Assembly (NCBI RefSeq): GCF_000003815.2
Contig: NC_049997.1
Coordinates: 4,125,720 to 4,189,719, forward strand
Reading direction: 5' to 3'
Length of the DNA: 64,000 nt
DNA from: Branchiostoma floridae
Taxonomy: Eukaryota > Chordata > Leptocardii > Amphioxiformes > Branchiostomatidae
Part shown: positions 22,165 through 33,739 of the stretch, piece by piece
Position numbering within the stretch: position 1 is the first letter of the stretch
Layout of the letters: every line of letters begins with the position of its first letter
Translations under genes and position numbers: made by a program
Notes under the pieces: model-generated
Databases searched by the model: none
Told to the model about the DNA's origin: nothing
What the model saw: the letters and a program-made list of their open reading frames with translations, nothing else

Positions 22165-22668
22165 GGCCATAGTAAGTAAATTTTATGGATGACATCCTCT
22201 GCAGACTGTAAAAATAGTGCAATAGGGCGGAAAAAAACAACAAGCCGGATGAAAAAAAGATGGCTAGATTTCAAAATAGACACCATAGACATCGTAACAA
22301 GATTTGAAGTGACACAACATACAACCACAACTAACAAGGCATTCATTCATTTCCTATAGTAAAGAAGTGAACTAGTGTAGTAAAAGTGATACAAGTGTGG
22401 TACACTGGTATTACTTGCCAAGCTGACAACTACGGTCATGGCTTCCATATTGGTGTCACTTTTACAACTATCTAACTAAATTTTTAGTTTCACTTCTATA
22501 ACTACATTCATGGCTACCGGGCTAGTGTCACTTCTACAAGTACAACCATTAGCCTACAACACAACATATTTGCCCATTTTGGTACTTTCTCGTCATGTTC
22601 ACCATCTCCAAAGAAAAAAATTAATGCGCGCGCTGATGCCATCCATAAAATCTACTTGCTGTGGCCAT
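22165..22668. mobile_element. MITE with GGCCAYAGYAAGTAAATTTT termini, full copy
   Basis: GGCCATAGTAAGTAAATTTT + ATGGATGACATC at 22165 is inverted at GATGCCATCCATAAAATCTA + CTTGCTGTGGCC ending 22665. The interior has repeated TTCACTTCTATAACTAC / CACTTCTACAAGTACAA motifs. A second copy is at 32021-32395, and solo termini are near 5945, 7929 and 27797. No ORF. Confidence 0.8.
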
Positions 22669-23055
22669 ACTCTGAATTTAGCATGAAGCGTTACGTTGCT
22701 AGGACTCCTCCATGCAGGTCCTCGTGATCTTTTTCCTTAATCAATCAATCAATCAAAACTGATAAATATTGATCTCATCAGCGATAGCCAATCGTGGACG
22801 ATACTGGGGTGGATATTTCTGAGAAATCAGCATTATTTTCGATTGACCAATCGAAACTTGTAATGCTTAGATACAATCAGCAGCGACAACCAATCGTGAA
22901 TGGTTCTGGGGGTGCATTTTTCAGACCAATGACAGACCAGCAGGCGACAGGTGATATTTGCACCTGTGGAGAAGATACCTCCACTCCACACCAGTCCGCA
23001 TTTTTCATTCACGGTCGATTCAGCAACCAGTGAAGACCGTATCCTTTTCTTCTGA

Positions 23056-23350
23056 CGGGAACGGGGGTAAGCGGCTGGGGAAGAGAGGTGCTGAGTTACC
23101 GTACTGTCCGTTGGCGACAACATCCACGGCACCGCCAAACTAGTCGCGCTGGCTCGCCAAGGAACTTTCCAGAGAGTCTCTCGGCTCGTAGACGAAATGT
23201 GAGGCCGCGGGAACGGAGGTAAGCGGCTGGGGAAGAGAGGTACGAGTTACCGTACCTTCCACCGCAACGTCCACGGCACCGCCAAACTAGTCAGTCGGCT
23301 GCCTAGCGAGGAGCCTTCAAGAAAACCTCCGGGCTTGTCTTTGCTGTATT
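23056..23350. repeat. ~152-bp tandem duplication in a GC-rich segment
   Basis: GGGAACGGGGGTAAGCGGCT (23057) recurs as GGGAACGGAGGTAAGCGGCT (23209). Both are followed by GGGGAAGAGAGGT, GAGTTACCGTAC and CCACGGCACCGCCAAACTAG. Each unit carries a good 5' splice-site match (G|GTAAGC). The GC-richer composition (about 23.0-23.8 kb) could mark a promoter or non-coding first exon, but I find no coding evidence. Confidence 0.65.
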
Positions 23351-24104
23351 TTTCAAGGTGAGACGAGCGGCCAAGTCGAGAATTGAACATAATCTTTTCG
23401 CATTCTTTTTGCTTTCTATTGGCTGAAACAAGGAAGCAAAACACGGAAAATTTTTCTTGGTGTGTTACAAGTTGTTTTAATGCTATCCTAGGCTCTATTT
23501 CCATTTTCTCTGTTCAGAAGTTCGGCTCCGACTGTTTTCGGATGTGTTTTTAGAGAGTTTTTGTTCGTCGGGCTTTCCATTCTGTACCGTTTTCTTCACG
23601 ACCGCTTATGTCCGCTTATATCGCTACTGTAGATGTTTCCGTATCATAGATAGCGACGTCGAACAACTGAACAACCGTTAACAAGCCTTTGCCTCTTGCA
23701 GTGGTGGGTGAGAAATGTGACGCGTGCGTACCCGGACCAGCCCGTGTTACACGTGCATACGCAGTACCTGAGGCACCGTCAAGACTCAGCAGAAAGACTC
23801 GACTGATGACTGGATTGGGTGAGTCGATCCTACGCAGTTACTTATCGCTAATTCTTTGACACTTTGCTATATGATTAGAACAAAGCTTAAAGCAAAACGA
23901 CTTTAGTAGCCTGACTACCTCGTTCCTGTACCCTATGATTTGACTTTATTGTCCGTAAGCGAAACTGTGCATGCCCGGTTGCAACTGTAAGTCACATTTC
24001 CACTTAACATTCAACAACCGTTAACTTGAAGCCTTTGTCTTGCCTTTGTGATGCGTGCGTGCGGACCTGCCCGGCGTTAACACCAACTGTCGACACTGGA
24101 TCTT

Positions 24105-25663
24105 AGGGACTGTACGATATTTATCAGGGGGGGAGGGCTGGTGCATTAGGGGGGGAGGGCCACGTTAATTTTTTTTGAGGTGGGGGGAGGGCCATGTTAA
24201 TTTTTTTTGCGATAGGGGGGAGGGCCATGTTAATTTTTTTGAAAGAATTGTTTATACTATTTTTTTGTTTTGATATCTTGACATGGCCCTAAAACTGATA
24301 AAATAAGCCTTCTTAATAGCCTAAAATGCAAGAGCTTCCGGGGGGCTTCGACCCCCTAGGTCCCCCAAAGTGGCGCTGCCCTGGACGTTCCCGCCAGGCA
24401 TACATCATTCCGTCTACGGACTTATTTTTTTCTTGAAAGGCGCACTCGGCTCGGCTGAGTTTCCCCAAATATTTAAGTTACAAAAGCGGTGCGCAGTAAA
24501 TATGTGAAGAATCCAAAACTATACACTTTATTTTTTATTTACAACATTTCTTTTGTTTCAAAAGGACAAAATTTGCGGCAGAAAAGTGGCCGCAATATTG
24601 TTGTCAAGCGTCGATCGACAGCACATGGCGCGGCACGCCCCCCTCCCCAGACGGACTGTCGATCGCACGCACGTTGGGACGTCTTTTGGCTACTCCCTCA
24701 AGGCTAAACCGGCACTGATCACTGCCAAAGACGCAGCAGATCACCCTCCTTCGTATAATGTATAACGTTCTTGGTCTACTCTACTCTATGTCAAAATAAA
24801 TCCAGCGGTGAGCCAAAGATTTCACGCCGAAAACGGGGTTACCTGAGGTCGCACAAAACAAACGCACGCTCGTGGAAAATGACGGCGCGGCCTTGTAAAA
24901 CCCGACCGATTCGATAGATGATAAATTTGAGTAAAATCATCGGGCAAAATAGAAAAAAGAAAGTAGAAAAAACACAAGGTGTGATGGCGCCGTCATTCTA
25001 TCCTCTGGAAAAACTAATTTGATGCGGGAGGGCGCAACATCGATCGCACGAGGTAGGCATTTTTTATTCAATGCCGGAAAAAAATTGGCAGGATTTTTCC
25101 ATGGGCTGACGAACTCACTGGCTAGAGCCCTGTTTGGAAGCATCAAAAACCCAAAATTTTCATATAGACATGACTGGACAAATAATACCCGGGCCAGATC
25201 ACGGACTGCTGATTCCCCGAGCTTATAGTAAGTTATAACGTATTTTGGGGGAGAGGGCAGACGTCGATTACTGAAAAACGAGAGTAAAAAAGGCAACCGG
25301 CATCCAATCTCGAGGGCATAATTTTCCTTTCAAATTGCAGGAAATTCTGTTTTAGAGGGTCTGAAAATCCAAATTTTCCCGGGGGAGCATGCCCCCGGAC
25401 CCCTGCCCCGACGCTGTGAAAAAATCCTGGCAAGAACACTGGCGCCCTTGTGCCCTGACGTCGATTAAGATTATTTTATCGGTTGTTTTTCTACCCGTTT
25501 GATTTTGCCTGTCGGGGGGGAGGGCCATGTTGATTTTTTTGAGGTGGAGGGGGAGGGTCACGTTAAATTTTTTTGAGACGGGGGGGAGGGCCATCAAAAA
25601 ATTTTTTGATCAGACTTCCAATGCACCAGCCCTCCCCCCCCCAATAAATATCGTACGGTCCCT
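24105..25663. mobile_element. 1.56-kb long-TIR element with G-run ends
   Basis: Left terminus GGGACTGTACGATATTTATC + AGGGGGGGAGGGCTGGTGCA. The right terminus, inverted, is GGGACCGTACGATATTTATT + a G run + AGGGCTGGTGCA. Sub-terminal GGGGGAGGGCCATGTTAATTT-like blocks repeat three times on each side. An internal module (AGCCTTCTTAATAGCCTAAA, ATGCAAGAGCTTCCGGGGGG) is shared with 61490-61640 and 62215-62290. No transposase ORF is recognised, so it is non-autonomous. Confidence 0.8.
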
Positions 25664-27495
25664 TACAACTGTTCATGGCGGCCGGACCAGGAAGAACGCA
25701 TTGTCCATGTCCAGAACAGTCGGTGTCCGTGTGTGCGGCCTGCTAGAGGAACCAGTAGATGCCACCTGGGTAGAGCGCATGAGGAAATCTTGCTACATGC
25801 CCCTTTTGATTTCCATGTAGCATATAGGCAGACTGTATCTATTTTGTAATTTTTAGAAAAGGCAGTCTTAATCACGTGATTTGTAGTGAGGCTGATACTA
25901 GTATGTCAAAGTTTGCCTAACTTGATGCTAGCGCAATACGAAGGGTGCTATTTTGTGAATTTAGCGTAAAGCGTTATAGGAACAACCAAACCCACGCAGA
26001 CCGTCTTTTAATAGCCTTTTGTTACATACATTTTTTTCTCCAAACTATTAATCTATTCTAGTACAGTACAGAACGAGATGGCTAGAGCATTAAATTTTGC
26101 GTTTATTCCTTGGCACTGACAAGACTTTTGCTCTCTATTTGAGCCGTTTTTATTTCACGTATTTTGCTTCCGTTCTTGTACAACAGTGGTCAACGGTTTG
26201 GAATTTAGCAAATGTTGACATTGCCGGTGTATTTTGGTGTTGAGGTAGTTTTGGGTCTTTTGTATTTGAAGCCCTGTCGAAAGTTCGCTGCTAAAGGCTT
26301 AGGCTGACGTTCGGACACTTAATATCGCGTACTAACGCACACACGCACATGCACGCACACATTAACAATAGTACTCACACTACATCTAACAATGGCGCCT
26401 TAACGTCTACGACCACCACCCAGCACAATAAGTCAATAACATATTAATACACTAACATTGGGAACAAATGTCTCAGCCTTAAAGAAAAAAGCAGCAAAAA
26501 AACTTTCCACGGGACTACAAGTACGGAAGGCTTCAGGTTATCCCCACCAATGCACTGGCGATATAGACATTTGCTAATTCTGAACTGTTCGCCACTGTTG
26601 TCCTAGAATGGAGGCAAAATATGTGAATACACACGAGCTTACAGAGTAAAGGTCTTTTGTTTTCAAATGTGGTCTTTATATATAGTTCTAAGTCATTGAC
26701 AGTTCTGTACTCTTAGCGATGTGTTGCATTTCCATGCAGTTATGAGTGCATGTGAGACTTTTGTTTTCATAGCTGATATGTAATTCATTATTCAGCTGTA
26801 GGTTCTGTCAAGTATCGCTAGCTATTATGCTTGACTTGGTCTGCTTGTGTTTCTTGTTCGTGACCTTTGTAGAACGCTTTACTACTGTTTTATGATCTTG
26901 TAAATAAAGTAGTAATCTTGATTACGTGTACCTAAATTGTCTTGGTCGAATTTGTCTTTTAGGCAAAAAGGAAGAAACGAACTAATTGTATCCGATTTAC
27001 ATACTTTATGTAAACGCAGTGTAGATAGACGGTGGCTGTTGTGGTGTTCTGATATCATCACTGAAAATAAGATAAGTGTAGTCGACCTCGAACAATTGTT
27101 GGAGTATCTGAAAATAAAATGAATATTAGTTGTGTCCATTCATTTACACTGTAAGCAGTGAATAAAAGTCTTTTTGCTCTCACGTACATCACTTAGCCTT
27201 TTTATTTCTTGTGTTTCGCTTCATTCTTGTACAAGAGTGGCCACATTGTCCGAGAATGGCAGCAAAACACTTGAATAAAAGTGCTTTGAGAGCCAAGGTC
27301 TTTTCTGATCTTTTCTCGCATGCCAAACTTTTATCTACTTTGCCCACCACGCCATGTCATGCCCACCACGAATATTTCATGCACAATTGAATGCTTAACG
27401 TATGGAATATACGGAAGGTAAACTTTGCTGTAAATTAAAAACTTGTCAAAAGCTAGTAGTTTAGTCAATATAGTGAAATATCGTCGTTATTTGTT
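25664..27495. other. Gene-free stretch
   Basis: No exons, RNA genes or transposon termini that I can support. A cluster of CACGCAC/ACACGCAC repeats lies near 26336-26362. Confidence 0.5.
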
Positions 27496-27725
27496 TTGAT
27501 AGCATCAGCGCTGAAGTTGGGTATCCATGTTGACAAAATAACAACCAAGGCTAAACAGACATTGGGAGTAATCAAACGCAACCTGTGGGCATGCCCAACC
27601 AGGGTAAAATCACTTGCATACACGTCACTGGTAAGACCTAGCCTTGAATATGCTGCAAAAGTATGGGATCCGTATACAAAGAAAGACAAAGATAAACTGG
27701 AAAGGGTACAGAACACTTTTGCATT
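27496..27725 (+). mobile_element. LINE reverse-transcriptase C-terminal fragment
   Basis: The + frame reads LKLGIHVDKITTKAKQTLGV, IKRNLWACPTRVKSLAYTSL and VRPSLEYAAKVWDPYTKKDK. 'G--x-KA--TLGFLKRNL...YKSLVRP-LEYAS-VWDP' is the conserved post-RT segment of jockey/CR1-type non-LTR elements. The RT palm motifs are absent. It is followed by a segment shared with the ATTTGCATAATTA repeats (27725-27790). Confidence 0.8.
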
Positions 27726-27796
27726 AATTATGCAAATCAAGGATTTATCTGCATAATAATTATCTGATAATGTTCCACCTGCCACAAACTACATAT

Positions 27797-27846
27797 TTTA
27801 ATGAGCGCGGCGATGTCATCCATAAAATTTACATGCTGTGGCCTAA
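27797..27846. mobile_element. Solo terminus of the GGCCACAGCAAGTAAA MITE
   Basis: GATGTCATCCATAAAATTTA + CATGCTGTGGCC matches the right terminus of the element at 22165-22668. No partner terminus is nearby. Confidence 0.55.
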
Positions 27847-27849
27847 TGT

Positions 27850-30800
27850 TCCTAACATCTACTTGAGATTTGATTTCCAGTTTTCCTACCCAGAGCGCAT
27901 GCGCGAGTTAAGTTGCCTTCGGTGTGTGTGTGTGTATGTTGCGAAGCGGTAGTACCCCGTACTTAAGACGGTCTTGCGGACTTAAGCAACGTCCACCAAC
28001 TTTCAAATCAACGTCGACGTCACGCAACGTTCATGTCGCCATATCCACATCGACATCATCTTTTGGTAAGTCTCAGTTTTTCTGTTAACCACATTTTTGT
28101 GTCGGTATATACGTGAAGATGTTGAAAGTGGGGAGGGGGGCGGTGGCACTTTTAGAAGTGTTGTTGGCTGCTTGAAATGTTTTTATCGGAACACAAGTAT
28201 GTAAAGAACTCGTGATTTAGAGGGGAATGTAAACAAATGCTTTTGGGAACTTGGCAACGAGGAATTGGAGTTTATATTTGGAGTATGGACAGTCTTATTG
28301 CGTGTTGTTATGCATATATTTTGAGTAGGTATGTGTGCGTGTGTGGGGGTATCACGCAACAACACCGAAGAGGATATGTTTGTAATACGTAGGCTTTGTG
28401 GATACAAAAGAATGCAGTAAGGCCTTAACTTATTAAGGGATGGCAGACTTCACCCCACATTAGTTCAAATTCACACGCACACACATGGACGCGCTCACTG
28501 ACACACACACACAACACACACACACATAACACACGCACGCATGCATGCACACAAAGTTTCTCACATGCAAATATTCTGAACAATTCAAGAAAAAGCGTAT
28601 TGTGCCCTTTCTACAAGGATTATTATTTTTGCTTGCTTGTAACGTTAACGTTACAGTTAAGTTATGCTGCAAGAAAGACAGTTTATAACTTTAATTAATT
28701 TTCCAGTGAATCGTCAAGTAACTTTTTTTAAGGAATAATTTTTGTCTTGGAACATTTATCTTTAGCGAAGGACATTAATGTTGTTAAAATCACACTCTGG
28801 ATTGTTCGCAAATTGCGTGTACGGGTTTCTCGTAGAATTAAATCCCTTTTTCCCTGGGGAGCTTTTTTACACCGCTTTGATGTAAAGATGTCAGAGGTCA
28901 CTTTGTAAACACACAACAAAGCTGCCGGGCCCTCTGGTCATTTGTCTTTGATACAGCTGGACAAAGGACTGAAGGGTGAACAAATAAAGTTGAATGTCCG
29001 CTATGCCTCGAGTGGCTTTAGCATAGAAGTGGGACTTGGAGAAAAAGTGTCGTTTCCCTTAGACTTAATCATAAATTAATAGGAAAGAAACAGTACGAAA
29101 GCGAAGCTAGGATGGAACACCACAAAGGTGTGACGGCACAGTTTAAAGTCTTGTCCGGTAATAGGAGACCTTTGTTGGTGGTTAACTCTGTGTTGAAAAT
29201 TGAACTACTCAAGTGTGGACAAGCGTAGATATTTTGGTTGCTGTTACTTGTTCACCTAAACCAATAGACCAAGACAAGGGGTTGTAGAATTGAATGGTAG
29301 TTTCTTTCTGAGCGACCGTTAGATTGGTGCAACTGTTTTAATTGGATTGTCAGAGAGAAAGAATTATAAGTCGTCATTTTATCGTTAGCGCAAAACATAC
29401 GACAATAGTTAATAAATCATTCTACAATGTACATTCAATAAAAACTTTTGGCTCGCTATCATGATAATAATAGATGGTTACGTTATTTTGCCATTCCTTG
29501 ATAATTTATATGTTTCCTAAGCTTAAAGAACTTCTGAAATCCATAACTTGCTATAGATTAGACAATATCAACCAAAAAGAGTATAATTCTGGAAGCTATA
29601 ATAAGTTACTGTAAACCTAAACTCATGCCCCCTGTAACTGTTATTTTACATAGGTTGAGTTTAGTAACATTTTAATTATTTAAAGTACTGAGAAGAATAT
29701 TTGACTACTAGAAAAGGTTGAATTTATTATTACAAAAAATTAATGCAGTATACTAGTACATGACCTAGTGTATCACTGTATGTAAAGTTCTTCATCAATT
29801 CTTATGTTTGCTTTTTCTAGATTTCAAAGTGTTTGACAGCCAGATGTTACATTTTAAACCGATAAGAGGCTTTTGTTCTTATCCTTTTCAAGAACAGGTG
29901 CAAGAAGTAGGGAGTTCCTATGAAACTTCCCTCCCCTGTGGCAAAAATTCCTTCTTTCTGTGGTCATTACTTAGGAATTGAGACTGTTGCCCATATTGTA
30001 GACTGACCCTCAGGCCACTAATACGGTCAAGCTGTACCCTGTCAAGTCCTTATGAACAAGGTCATTAAAACATTCCCCGCATTTTTAACCCTACATAGGA
30101 GCATGCATGCCATAGGGAATATTAAAAGCTCCCTTGTGTATATCTTTGGAAGACAGGTGTAGATTTAAAACTGATATGGAACAAGATATCATATATTGAC
30201 CTACATTGCGGCCACATGGGTCTATTCTGTACTGTAATTTCATTTACTTTTGCGTCAGGGCTGAATCTTGTGGGAAGAAGGGAACAGTTTTTTTCAGAGT
30301 TTTGAGTTTGCAGTCAAACAAATACAGTTGTATATGAATGAGTAAGATATTACTAGCAAATATTTGTGGTGAAACGTGTTTACTGTCTGTAACATATAGC
30401 TGCAGCAAATATTAATATATTTACAGTATATACATGTTGTGATTGGCACAAGTCTGTTACTGATTTTATATCCAAGTTTCGCCCCCCTCCCCTACTGTGT
30501 ATAGAGACATGTGCTGTATATAAGATAATAAACTATCAGGGACCACTGTTTCTTCTTGTTATGTCCACCAGTATTGAATTTAAATCATGCTGTGTGCTAC
30601 TGAAACCAAGTTTATTTGTAATTGATAGTGTTACATATAGCCTTATGATATACTAGTAGCTTCAAAAGTTGTGTCAGATGTGTGTTATGAATAATGTGTC
30701 TTGTACTAAGTTGTAGCATGTTATCGTTTAAACGAGATAATTTATATTTTCAAATTCAATGGTGGATGCAAAGAGTCACACTTATGTTACGTTTTACCAT

Positions 30801-32020
30801 GTTAAAAACACGACACATATTTTAAAAAACTAGTATTTATAAATTATATCCATGAAGGAATAATGCAAGAAATAAATTAATATTTTCAACTATTAGATTC
30901 CCCGGGCTTAAATATACGAAATATTGAACAATTATACGGTTCCACAAAAATCTCCTACCTTGACATTACATGTAGATGAATTTACTGACAACTTTACTTC
31001 CATTGAAGCCTACTGGAACTAAGTTGTTGTTTATCCCACTTCCTGATGTAGTAATGGGAGTATTTACTTTTCCTGCCAACCAGATGTTTATTTGTTTCCC
31101 AAACCAGCAGAGAGGACTGACAACGAAAGTAAACATTTTGACACCTGCCTCTTGAGTCAAAGATAATTACTTACTGGAGATCCAAGGAGAGGTTGGTTTT
31201 ATTTTAACTATATTATTACTCCTCAGGAGTAATTTCAAAAATCAAAAATTTTCACTTTTAATTCATAATTTGACAACATTTTCTTGCAGGTGCTTTATTT
31301 GAAAATAGGGAAAGAGGAATTAAAAAATGCATTTCACAGAGTGAAGCACAGTTGTAAATTGTTATATTTGGGTCCCTCATTCCGGACGAATAAATCCCAT
31401 TACGAACCTGCAGTGTTCTGCACATTTTGATAAAGGGCATTTTTTGACACTTTTCTTTATGGTCAAATTATAGAAACACTGGCAGATACTGAACGTGCGA
31501 TGTTGATGCCCTTAATTTGCACTTCAAGCGTACAAAGCGCTTGGAAATTTCATAAGCAAATTTTTGATGACTGTATCATTCTGTTATTGAGTCGAAATAT
31601 CTCTTGTCCAAAAATTATTTGACTGAATTGAACTCAGAGTCAGAAATGCAGACCGTGCATGTGTCTGCCTCAGTGCCCCCCCCCCCCCTCAAAGTTCAAA
31701 CTCTCCATGCGTGCCTTAGTTTTATCCGACTATTTAGTTTGTGTCTGTACGTTCAAGTCACTTTTGTGGTGACACACAGGGATGAAGTTCCCAGGCAAAC
31801 ATCAAATCCCTCCGAACTCGTAAATCTCACACTCAGTTTGAAGAGGTACAGCAAATCAAGCTGTCTGCTGTCTACGTTCTGGGTTGTTTTAACGCCTTGA
31901 GTTTTTGCCAGGGATGTTGAAACAGTTGAAAGCTAAAAGTGAAAGCTAAAAGCTCGCGTTCCCACATAATGATATCTTCTAATGAGCTGTACTTATTAGA
32001 AATTAATTGTTTTCATCTAA
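27850..32020. other. Gene-free intergenic stretch
   Basis: No protein-coding exon recognised. An (AC)n-rich microsatellite lies at about 28468-28555. Its + orientation gives ACACACACAACACACACACA-type runs interspersed with CGCACGCATG. A poly-C run is at 31676-31688. The ORFs present are short and compositionally non-coding. Confidence 0.5.
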
Positions 32021-32395
32021 GGCCACAGCAAGTAAATTTTATGGATGATATTGTTTGCAGAGTACAAAAATAATGAGATAGCGGGAAAAAATAAGATGGG
32101 TAAAAATAGACACCATAAACGTCGTAACAAGATTGGAAGTGACAAAAATGTGGCATCATCACTAACAAGGCATTCATTCCTGTATTAGTATTACAAGTAA
32201 CTACCACGGTATTGTGGTACACTTGCCAAGCTGGCAACTACATTCATGGCTTCCATATTTGTGGCACTTACACAACTATCCTACAAGTTTCACTTCTACA
32301 ACGATAGTCCTGGCTACCTCCCTAGTGTCACTTCTACAAGTATAAGTATAAGGCACAATTCGTTTGCAAATTTTGGCCTATCTGACCATGCCCGA
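32021..32395. mobile_element. GGCCACAGCAAGTAAATTTT MITE, second copy
   Basis: It begins GGCCACAGCAAGTAAATTTT + ATGGATGATATT and shares AATAGACACCATAAACGTCG, CAAGGCATTCATTC, TTGCCAAGCTGGCAACTAC and CACTTCTACAAGTA with 22165-22668. The right terminus is truncated or degraded. Confidence 0.75.
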
Positions 32396-32946
32396 AGAGA
32401 GATTTGTTCTGTGACTGTATAGTTTTGTTCTTATATTTGTATGCCTTCTTCTATAGGTTGTATACCTGAAATTAAGAAATTCAATTCAATTAAGCAAAAC
32501 AAACTTTCAAATTGGCTAGACAAATTCATTTGTACAGACCACCCGTCTATGTCAGTCTTTAATCGCTTTTCATCTTATCTCCTGTTATCTCCTCTGTTTT
32601 GTCCTGATCATCCCCCAAATTACCCGTCCCCCCTTTTCAATCATCCCTATAGCGTGCATCGTTACGGGTGATCGCTCACGAGTCGGGTTGGACGAGTTTT
32701 TCAAGATTCCTCAAGGAAATCCGATAAACCGCGTCAAGCTCCTTTCCCAAACCTTCGGACGAGACAATGAATTCTGGGAACAACCGCGACAACTCCACTC
32801 TTTGTGTGTTTGTGTATGGATTTTCGGACTTAGTGACGTCATTACTTGATTCTATTCTATCTTGAAGAAACAGACTAACAGTAACACAGGGGTCTTCTCG
32901 GGTATGTAGAATTCACAAATTTTCCCCATTGCTTTCCCTGTATATG

Positions 32947-33739
32947 CAGGGTTCTAGCCAGGATTTTATCGTAGCATAGTGCGTACTAGTAATGTGGAGG
33001 TGTGTACCTCTCTACTTTGACATACAATGTACAGGTAGGGGGAATGGTTTGGACGGAGGGTATTAACTAGTAGATTTTACAATTTCAGGTAAAAAGTTGG
33101 CGTACTAATTACCCATTGGGAATTACTTATTACTACTAAATATTAGTATCTATTCTTTTGAATTTGAGCACAAATGTAAGTCGGAAAATATTTTCAAGTT
33201 GAACATTTTTCACACTTAAAATTTATTACACATGTGAATGCTGAAAGAAACTTACAGTCGCCTGTGCTGCAGCTGACATGATGATGATGATGAATGCTAG
33301 CAAAATGCCAAAAGGCATGATCATACAGTTAAAAAGTGGCTTAGGGTACTTGTTTGTGAATAATACTAGCATGATGGCCCTATTCAATACACTTACATGT
33401 ACATGCACAGGGCTCGAAATACTTTTTCCTGCAGCAGGTAACATTGAAAACTACTTGCACCAGACAGGTTTTACGTGCACCTTCTCACCTTCTCAATTTA
33501 GGAACAATTGCTATATCTATATCAGATTCTATACTTAACTATTATAGTATAGAATAACAATCCTACATACACCTACATCATATGACATTTATGTATGAAA
33601 CCGGCCGTGCATGGACCAGTGCAGGTTAGGTGTACACATGTAGGTAGTCACCAGAAATACCTGCACAGCTCCAATTTAACTGTACTAACCTGCATGTACA
33701 GGTGGTATTTCAAGCCCTGATACACTAGCTAGAACCCTG
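32947..33739. mobile_element. CAGGGTTCTAGC MITE split by a nested MITE
   Basis: Left end CAGGGTTCTAGCCAGGATTT; right end CTAGCTAGAACCCTG (to 33739). These termini match the uninterrupted element at 37583-37920. The CAGGGCTCGAAATAC element at 33408-33719 lies just inside the right end, so it inserted into this one. Confidence 0.7.
33408..33719. mobile_element. CAGGGCTCGAAATAC MITE, copy 2 (nested, inverted)
   Basis: Termini are CAGGGCTCGAAATACTTTTT and GGTATTTCAAGCCCTG. It is inverted relative to the copy at 12707. The interior shows ACTTGCACCAGACAGG, GGACCAGTGCAGGTTAGGTG and AGCTCCAATTTAACTG, the same modules as the other copies. Confidence 0.8.

Noticed and set aside
22794-23033. 79-codon + strand ORF
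   Set aside because: No homology recognised and no splice or expression context; composition alone does not support it.
24489-25820. Several 60-119-codon ORFs on both strands
   Set aside because: They fall within or beside the non-autonomous long-TIR element and show no transposase motif.
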